The translations under genes and the position numbers were made by a program. A DNA stretch of 10,012 bases, from contig WQZR01000035.1 in assembly GCA_009780625.1 (NCBI GenBank), positions 1 through 10,012 on the forward strand. Direction: 5' to 3'. The DNA is from Bacillota bacterium (GTDB taxonomy: Bacteria > Bacillota > Clostridia > Christensenellales > UBA1242). The notes beneath the pieces are model-generated. The model was not told the origin of the DNA and did not search any database. It was given only the letters and a program-made list of their open reading frames with translations. Positions 5,713 through 10,012 of this stretch are shown in pieces (the first letter of the stretch is position 1; every line of letters starts with the position of its first letter).

Positions 5713-6012
5713 ATGAGCAAAAAGAATAAGCCAAATGAAAATATGAAAGCAGCACCAAAGCTTGGGCAGAACTCAAAACAATATATTGTTTTTGTTTGTA
5801 TAATTCTGCCAATTTTGTTTTTGGTAGGCTGGTTTATGGAACCTGCAATTTCGAGCACTTTCCTTAAAGTTGTAATCTATATCGTACTGATTTTGGCAGG
5901 ATGGTTGTTTTGGCTTTTCCTTAGAACTTTCGTGCAAAGACGTTCAGAAAGAATTAGACGCATGAGAGAAGACCAAAGAAAGAAAGTAGACATGGTTATG
6001 AAAAATAAATAG
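5713..6012 (+). CDS. Small membrane protein with two helices and basic tail
   Basis: A 99-residue protein I do not assign to a family. A polar lysine-rich N-terminus (about 1-22) is followed by two membrane helices at about 23-41 and 50-70, then a strongly basic tail (about 71-99, RRSERIRRMREDQRKK). Both ends should face the cytoplasm, and the tail could bind nucleic acid or phospholipid headgroups. An in-frame ATG at 5680 would give 11 more residues, but those codons contain the -10 box, so 5713 is the better start. The gene stands 67 bases before dnaB and may be co-transcribed with it. Confidence 0.75.
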   Translation: MSKKNKPNENMKAAPKLGQNSKQYIVFVCIILPILFLVGWFMEPAISSTFLKVVIYIVLILAGWLFWLFLRTFVQRRSERIRRMREDQRKKVDMVMKNK

Positions 6013-6079
6013 GGACCTGCTTTGCAGAACCCTGCGCTCACCATCCGCGTAAGAGGAAAAGAAAGGGAATCAAATATAT
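6013..6079 (+). other. GC-rich spacer before dnaB
   Basis: The 67 bases between the small membrane protein gene and dnaB begin with about 45 bases that are clearly richer in G and C than the surroundings. CTGC (6017-6020), GCAG (6024-6027) and CTGC (6032-6035) allow two alternative short hairpins sharing the middle element. No T-run or promoter is visible. An AAAGGG at 6062-6067 is the only ribosome binding site candidate for dnaB, 12 bases before the ATG, which is rather far. I cannot assign an RNA family. Confidence 0.35.
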
Positions 6080-7573
6080 ATGGCAACAACAAAAGCAAAA
6101 GAAACAAAGGTTATACAACCAAAAGCAAAGGAAAGAGTTCTTCCATCAAGTCTAGAAACAGAAGAAGCGCTTCTTTGCTGTCTTATGATTGACAAAAAAT
6201 GTGCAGACACAGTTTTCAACAAACTTGATGCAGTTGATTTCTATTCAAACAGCCACGCAAAACTGTTTGCACTTATGAAAGAGTTATATGCAAAAAACAC
6301 TCCAATAGACTTTGTGACAATCAGCGACAAGGTGATTAAAAGCCAAAGCCAAGAATCTGTTGGCGGAATTTCTTATCTAACAAGGTTGACAAACGCAGTT
6401 CCATCTGCGGCAAACTTTGAGAGTTATATTGAACTTATTAAAGATGCATCGCTAAAAAGAAAAGTTATTGAAGCAGGAAACGACATATCAAACCTAGGCT
6501 TCAACGAACAAGAAGCAGAAGAAGCTCTGGCAAAAGCTGAAAAAGCAGTTTTTGATTTATCTAAAGAAAGAGACTTAAGTTCTCTAACTCCAATTTCAGA
6601 CAGCCTGAGCGGAGTGATTACAAAACTTGAAGCAACACAAAGAGACCCAGACAGCCAAAAAGGAGTTTTGACTGGTTTCAAAACTTTGGACTATATCACA
6701 AACGGACTTCAAAACGGCGACCTTATTCTGATTGCAGCAAGACCATCTGTGGGAAAAACTTCTCTTGCTATGAATATCGTAACAAACTCTGCAGTTGAAG
6801 GAAAAAAGAAAGTTGCAGTGTTTAGTTTGGAGATGCCAAAAGAACAACTTGCTCTAAGACAAATCTGCTCTATTTCCGGCGTGAATATGAAATCTGCACA
6901 AAACGGAAGCATAAACAGAAAAGAGTGGGACGCAATTTTTGCAGCAAGAAAAAAACTTCAAGATTCTCAAATCTTTGTGGACGATTCTTCTCTAAGCACT
7001 CCACTTGAAATTCTTTCAAAGTGCAGAAGACTAAAAAGAGAAAAAGGTCTAGACCTTGTGATGATTGACTATCTTCAACTTATGAGTTCGGGAAAGAAGA
7101 GAGACGAAAACAAAACACAAGAAATTGGTGAAATTTCAAAGAACCTAAAAATTATGGCAAGAGAACTAAATGTTCCAGTTATTGTGCTTTCGCAGCTTAG
7201 CCGTGCAATTGAATCTAGAAAAGAAAACAGACCACAACTTTCCGATTTAAGAGACTCTGGTGCAATTGAGCAAGATGCAGACATTGTTATGTTCATTCAC
7301 CGTCCAGAAAAATATGCAGCGCTTAGAGAAGCAGGTGGGGAGCAAATTAAGGGTGATGCATATTTGATTATTTCAAAACACAGAAACGGAGAAACATGCG
7401 AGGAAGGAATTCCTCTAAGATGGATTGGAGAAACAACTTCATTTGTAGACCCAGACACAAAGTTTGCACCTAAATCAAAGAAAGTAGCATCAGAAGACAA
7501 AACATCAGGTGTGGCAGTTGACACATCGGGTGTATATGACTACGACGATTCAGACGTTCCACCAGAAGCATAA
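6080..7573 (+). CDS. dnaB: Replicative DNA helicase DnaB
   Basis: Hexameric ATP-driven helicase that unwinds DNA at the replication fork and binds primase. The 497 residues comprise an N-terminal domain (about 21-125, LPSSLETEEALLCCLMID), a linker, and a RecA-like motor domain from about 195. Walker A is ARPSVGKTS (220-228), Walker B VMIDYLQL (327-334), then SQLSRAIESR (371-380), LSDLRDSGAIEQDAD (387-401) and the KHRNG loop (433-437). There is no intein at the Walker A site, a common insertion point in this family. About 45 residues after the core form a low-complexity tail ending in acidic DYDDSD followed by VPPEA. The start MATTKAKE is preceded by AAAGGG at a long 12-base spacing. The stop overlaps the start of the radical SAM gene as TAATG. 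Confidence 0.96.
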   Translation: MATTKAKETKVIQPKAKERVLPSSLETEEALLCCLMIDKKCADTVFNKLDAVDFYSNSHAKLFALMKELYAKNTPIDFVTISDKVIKSQSQESVGGISYLTRLTNAVPSAANFESYIELIKDASLKRKVIEAGNDISNLGFNEQEAEEALAKAEKAVFDLSKERDLSSLTPISDSLSGVITKLEATQRDPDSQKGVLTGFKTLDYITNGLQNGDLILIAARPSVGKTSLAMNIVTNSAVEGKKKVAVFSLEMPKEQLALRQICSISGVNMKSAQNGSINRKEWDAIFAARKKLQDSQIFVDDSSLSTPLEILSKCRRLKREKGLDLVMIDYLQLMSSGKKRDENKTQEIGEISKNLKIMARELNVPVIVLSQLSRAIESRKENRPQLSDLRDSGAIEQDADIVMFIHRPEKYAALREAGGEQIKGDAYLIISKHRNGETCEEGIPLRWIGETTSFVDPDTKFAPKSKKVASEDKTSGVAVDTSGVYDYDDSDVPPEA

Positions 7574-8475
7574 TGAAAAATCGATATATAAAACTATCAC
7601 ACTATCTAAAAGATACATATAAAAGAGAAGTTAAAAAAGTTTGCATAGACGGTGGTTTTTCTTGCCCAAATCGCGACGGCACGGTTGGAACGGGCGGTTG
7701 CATCTTTTGTTCGGGTGGCGGAAGTGGGGAACATATGAAAAACAGAAAGCTTTCGATTAGTGAACAGGTGAAAAAACGTGTGGACGCAAGAAAGGCAATT
7801 GGCAAAGAGCAAGCGGGATTAATTCTATATTTTCAAAACTTCACAAACACATATGCACCGATTGATGTTTTACATAATAGATACGAAGACGCAATTTATG
7901 CAGCAGAAGGAAACGCTGTTTGCCTTGCAATTGGAACAAGACCAGATTGTATTGACCAAGATGTGGTTGAAACGCTGATAAATTTAAAACATGAATATAA
8001 AATTGACATCTGGGTTGAACTTGGTCTTCAAACTTCAAATGACGAAACTGCGAAGCTCATCAATAGAGGATATAAATCAGAACAGTTCACAAACGCAGTT
8101 TGGCTTTTGCAATACCACGGTATTAAGGTTGTCACTCACATTATTCTAGGGCTTCCAGGTGAAACAATAAAAGATATAAAACGCACAGTGAGATTTGTAA
8201 ACAAACATAAAGTTTGGGGAATTAAACTTCATGCACTATATATATTGAAAGAATCTAAACTTGCAAAGATGTATTTAGCTAAAGAGTTTGTCCCAATATC
8301 TATGGAAACATATATAGATTGGGCTAAAGTGGTTTTAAGCAAAATCAGAAAGGGGACGGTTGTTCATAGATTTACATCTGAAGCCGACGAAAATGAAATC
8401 TTAGCCCCAATGTGGGTTTTGAATAAGGAAGAAATAACACAGAAAATAACTGGAATTTCTGGGGGTGTTAAATGA
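7573..8475 (+). CDS. Radical SAM protein of the YtqA/YhcC (TIGR01212) family
   Basis: A 300-residue enzyme expected to bind a 4Fe-4S cluster and cleave S-adenosylmethionine. The cluster motif is C31-PNRDG, then GGC43-IFC46, characteristic of this family; C24 is an additional nearby cysteine. Further family blocks are YFQNFTNTYAP, CLAIGTRPDC, WVELGLQTSND, HIILGLPGE and WGIKLHALYIL. As I recall, the Bacillus homologue YtqA has been implicated in mnm5s2U synthesis at the tRNA wobble position; I would not transfer that without testing, and the usual methyltransferase partner (YtqB) is not next to it here. The start overlaps the dnaB stop by one base and has no clear ribosome binding site, so translation is probably coupled to dnaB. 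Confidence 0.9.
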   Translation: MKNRYIKLSHYLKDTYKREVKKVCIDGGFSCPNRDGTVGTGGCIFCSGGGSGEHMKNRKLSISEQVKKRVDARKAIGKEQAGLILYFQNFTNTYAPIDVLHNRYEDAIYAAEGNAVCLAIGTRPDCIDQDVVETLINLKHEYKIDIWVELGLQTSNDETAKLINRGYKSEQFTNAVWLLQYHGIKVVTHIILGLPGETIKDIKRTVRFVNKHKVWGIKLHALYILKESKLAKMYLAKEFVPISMETYIDWAKVVLSKIRKGTVVHRFTSEADENEILAPMWVLNKEEITQKITGISGGVK

Positions 8476-8999
8476 GAAATCTGAAGGGTTGGCTAATGCT
8501 TATAGGAATTACAACTTTAGTAAGTCTTTTTATTGCGAAACTTGTTGCCGTAATGTTAATCTATGGTCAACTTTGGCCAAATACTTTATACTTTAATTTC
8601 ACAGAAAAATCGATGCAAATATTAATGATTAGTTTAGGATTAATGTTTGCAACTATAATGACGACGATAACATTATATTTTATTGTTTGCAATATACATT
8701 CTAAAAATAGATTTAAAATTGCTGTTACCGCTTGTTGTGTGTCTATGGCATTTGTTATTGCATATTTAGTGGTTGGACTTTTTGGGGTGTTGGAATTATC
8801 TGCCGTTGCTGCCGCACTAAAACTTCCACTAGAGGGTGTTTTTCTAGGAGGTCCACCTTCGCAAGCGGCTATGGAAAGTGCATTAAGATTTTGTGTAACT
8901 GGAATAGTTGTTTATGGGGTGGCTGCCTTGATACTCTTGGTTGTCAAGCTTTTTACTATCATTGAATTACTTCGTTTGAGAAGGAGTGTGTTAAAATAG
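8472..8999 (+). CDS. Hypothetical membrane protein with four helices
   Basis: A 175-residue protein I do not recognise. Four membrane segments lie at about 7-31, 47-72, 82-107 and 138-165, with a short basic cytoplasmic end (RLRRSVLK). The loop between helices 3 and 4 contains LPLEGVFLGGPPSQAAMES. Its ATG overlaps the stop of the radical SAM gene as ATGA, and GGGGG lies six bases upstream, so it is translated as part of the dnaB operon. Codon choice looks more AT-rich (TTA, ATT, ATA) than in dnaB or argS, as expected for a weakly expressed membrane protein. Its last codons contain the promoter of ychF. Confidence 0.8.
   Translation: MRNLKGWLMLIGITTLVSLFIAKLVAVMLIYGQLWPNTLYFNFTEKSMQILMISLGLMFATIMTTITLYFIVCNIHSKNRFKIAVTACCVSMAFVIAYLVVGLFGVLELSAVAAALKLPLEGVFLGGPPSQAAMESALRFCVTGIVVYGVAALILLVVKLFTIIELLRLRRSVLK
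8989..8997 (+). promoter_or_regulatory. Extended -10 promoter of ychF, leaderless start predicted
   Basis: TGTTAAAAT, with the TG-N-TAAAAT layout, lies in the last codons of the upstream gene. It is followed by AGCGTT and then the ychF ATG, again exactly six bases. AAGGAG at 8981-8986 is 17 bases before the ATG, too far to serve as its ribosome binding site. No good -35 box at 16-18 bases was found. Confidence 0.55.
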
Positions 9000-9003
9000 C
9001 GTT

Positions 9004-10012
9004 ATGAAACTAGGAATTGTAGGCCTACCAAACGTAGGAAAAAGCACACTATTTAATTGCATCACAAACGCAGGAGCGCTCGCCGCAAACTATCCCTTTG
9101 CAACAATCGAGCCAAACGTTGGAATTGCAGTCCTTAAAGACGAGAGGCTAGACACTCTTGAAACTTTATATAACTCAAAAAAGAAAATCTATGCAACTGT
9201 GGAATTTGTGGACATAGCAGGTCTTGTTAAAGGTGCAAGCCTTGGCGAAGGGCTTGGAAACAAGTTTCTTTCGCATATTCGAGAGGTGAACGCAATTGTT
9301 CATGTTGTTCGATGCTTTGAAAACAAAGACATTGTTCGTGCAGACGGTTCACCAGTAAACCCAATCAGCGACGCCGAAACAATAAATTTGGAACTAATTC
9401 TTGCAGACATTGAAACACTTGACTCAAAATCAAATAAAATTAGTCAGAAACTTAAAAGCCAGGTGAAAGAACAAAGAGAAGAAGGCGCACTTGAAATCGA
9501 AGTTCTAAACAAAGTAAAGAAAGAACTTGAAGCCGGAAAACTTGCAAGTCAAATTGCTCTAAACGATTTAGAAACAAAAATTGTAAACAGTTTCCATCTG
9601 TTGACAATCAAACCAATGCTGTTTGTTGGAAACGTAAATGAAGCAGATGCTGCAAAAGATGTTAAAGATATTCCTCTTGCAAAAGAGCTTGAAACATTTG
9701 CAAAATCTATTGGTGCAAGTGTAATCACAATTTCTGCAAAGATTGAAGAAGAACTTAATGGACTAGAAGAAGATGAAAAAACGATGTTCCTAGAAGAACT
9801 TGGCCTAAAAGAAAGAGCACTTGATAAACTTATCAAAGCCGGCTATGCACTTTTAGGTCTAATCTCTTTCCTGACAGCAGGCGAGCAAGAGGTCAGAGCA
9901 TGGACAATCGTCAAAGGAACAAAAGCACCGCAGGCTGCTGGAGTTATTCACACAGACTTCGAAAAAGGGTTCATCAGAGCAGAAACAATCAATTTTGTAA
10001 CCTTGATGGAAC
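9004..10012 (+). CDS. ychF: YchF/OLA1 family NTPase, C-terminus outside the window
   Basis: Ribosome-associated Obg-like NTPase that prefers ATP over GTP in characterised members and acts in translation and stress responses. The visible 336 codons are uninterrupted; the family has about 365 residues, so roughly the last 30 are missing. G1 is GLPNVGKST (7-15), G3 DIAGLVKGA (70-78), and the base-specificity motif is NVNE (210-213) in place of NKxD, which is the mark of this family and explains ATP binding. A coiled-coil arm occupies about 125-195, and the TGS domain begins near 282 (ALLGLISFLTAGEQEVRAW). The start is set by the extended -10 promoter six bases upstream. Transcription is probably partly independent of the preceding operon. 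Confidence 0.95.
   Translation, partial: MKLGIVGLPNVGKSTLFNCITNAGALAANYPFATIEPNVGIAVLKDERLDTLETLYNSKKKIYATVEFVDIAGLVKGASLGEGLGNKFLSHIREVNAIVHVVRCFENKDIVRADGSPVNPISDAETINLELILADIETLDSKSNKISQKLKSQVKEQREEGALEIEVLNKVKKELEAGKLASQIALNDLETKIVNSFHLLTIKPMLFVGNVNEADAAKDVKDIPLAKELETFAKSIGASVITISAKIEEELNGLEEDEKTMFLEELGLKERALDKLIKAGYALLGLISFLTAGEQEVRAWTIVKGTKAPQAAGVIHTDFEKGFIRAETINFVTLME

Noticed and set aside
6013..6060. 6S RNA or another known RNA gene before dnaB
   Set aside because: Only a short resemblance on the reverse strand was seen, and a full-length 6S RNA would have to overlap coding sequence on both sides.
7540..7573. SSB-like acidic C-terminal tip on DnaB
   Set aside because: The tail is acidic but ends VPPEA and lacks the terminal hydrophobic Pro-Phe needed for SSB-type partner binding.
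9019..9028. GTAGGCCTAC palindrome in ychF as a regulatory site
   Set aside because: It encodes part of the invariant GLPNVGKS motif and is explained by coding constraint.

Overview
The window comes from an AT-rich bacterium using the standard code (TGG for Trp; TGA appears once as a stop). Extended -10 promoters, strong AGGAGG-type ribosome binding sites inside operons, heavy use of AGA, CCA and GGA codons and the family profile (TypA, ArgRS, DnaB, a YtqA-type radical SAM protein, YchF) suggest a Bacillota-like, probably Clostridia-related lineage. The taxonomic guess is inference. No phage, insertion sequence, CRISPR array or tRNA was seen, and no gene-free stretch exceeds about 90 bases.

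Layout. (1) 1-56, minus strand: the first codons of typA/bipA, divergent from (2) a plus-strand operon at 142-4658: argS, a zinc-ribbon/TPR/Tudor-like protein, an ABC ATPase and its ABC-2 permease, with gaps of 13, 1 and 3 bases. (3) A two-gene unit of unknown function, 4724-5386, with a near-consensus promoter and a terminator that also works in the opposite direction. (4) A convergent 65-residue cysteine-rich protein on the minus strand (5425-5622). It shares a divergent promoter region containing a perfect 15-bp palindrome with (5) a small two-helix membrane protein (5713-6012). (6) dnaB (6080-7573), a radical SAM protein (7573-8475) and a four-helix membrane protein (8472-8999), joined by overlapping stop and start codons. 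(7) ychF from 9004, running off the window.

Two signals stand out. First, argS, the 5713 gene and ychF each have the extended -10 motif TGTTA(G/T/A)AAT followed by exactly 6 bases and then ATG, with no Shine-Dalgarno, so the predicted transcription start is the A of the start codon. The 4724 gene has a full -35/-10 promoter predicting a 2-base leader. Operon-internal genes mostly use normal ribosome binding sites, so leaderless and Shine-Dalgarno initiation seem to coexist. Second, argS carries two in-phase copies of a 31-bp palindromic element (25 of 31 bases identical), which looks like a REP-type repeat domesticated into coding sequence at two positions.

Housekeeping functions (translation, replication, ribosome-associated NTPase, possible tRNA modification) are interleaved with unknown small proteins and one exporter. 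Nothing here amounts to a complete new defence or biosynthetic system. The best candidates for novelty are the start-codon-coupled promoters, the coding REP-like pair, the cysteine-rich small protein with its palindrome, and the Tudor-like protein encoded with the ABC exporter.
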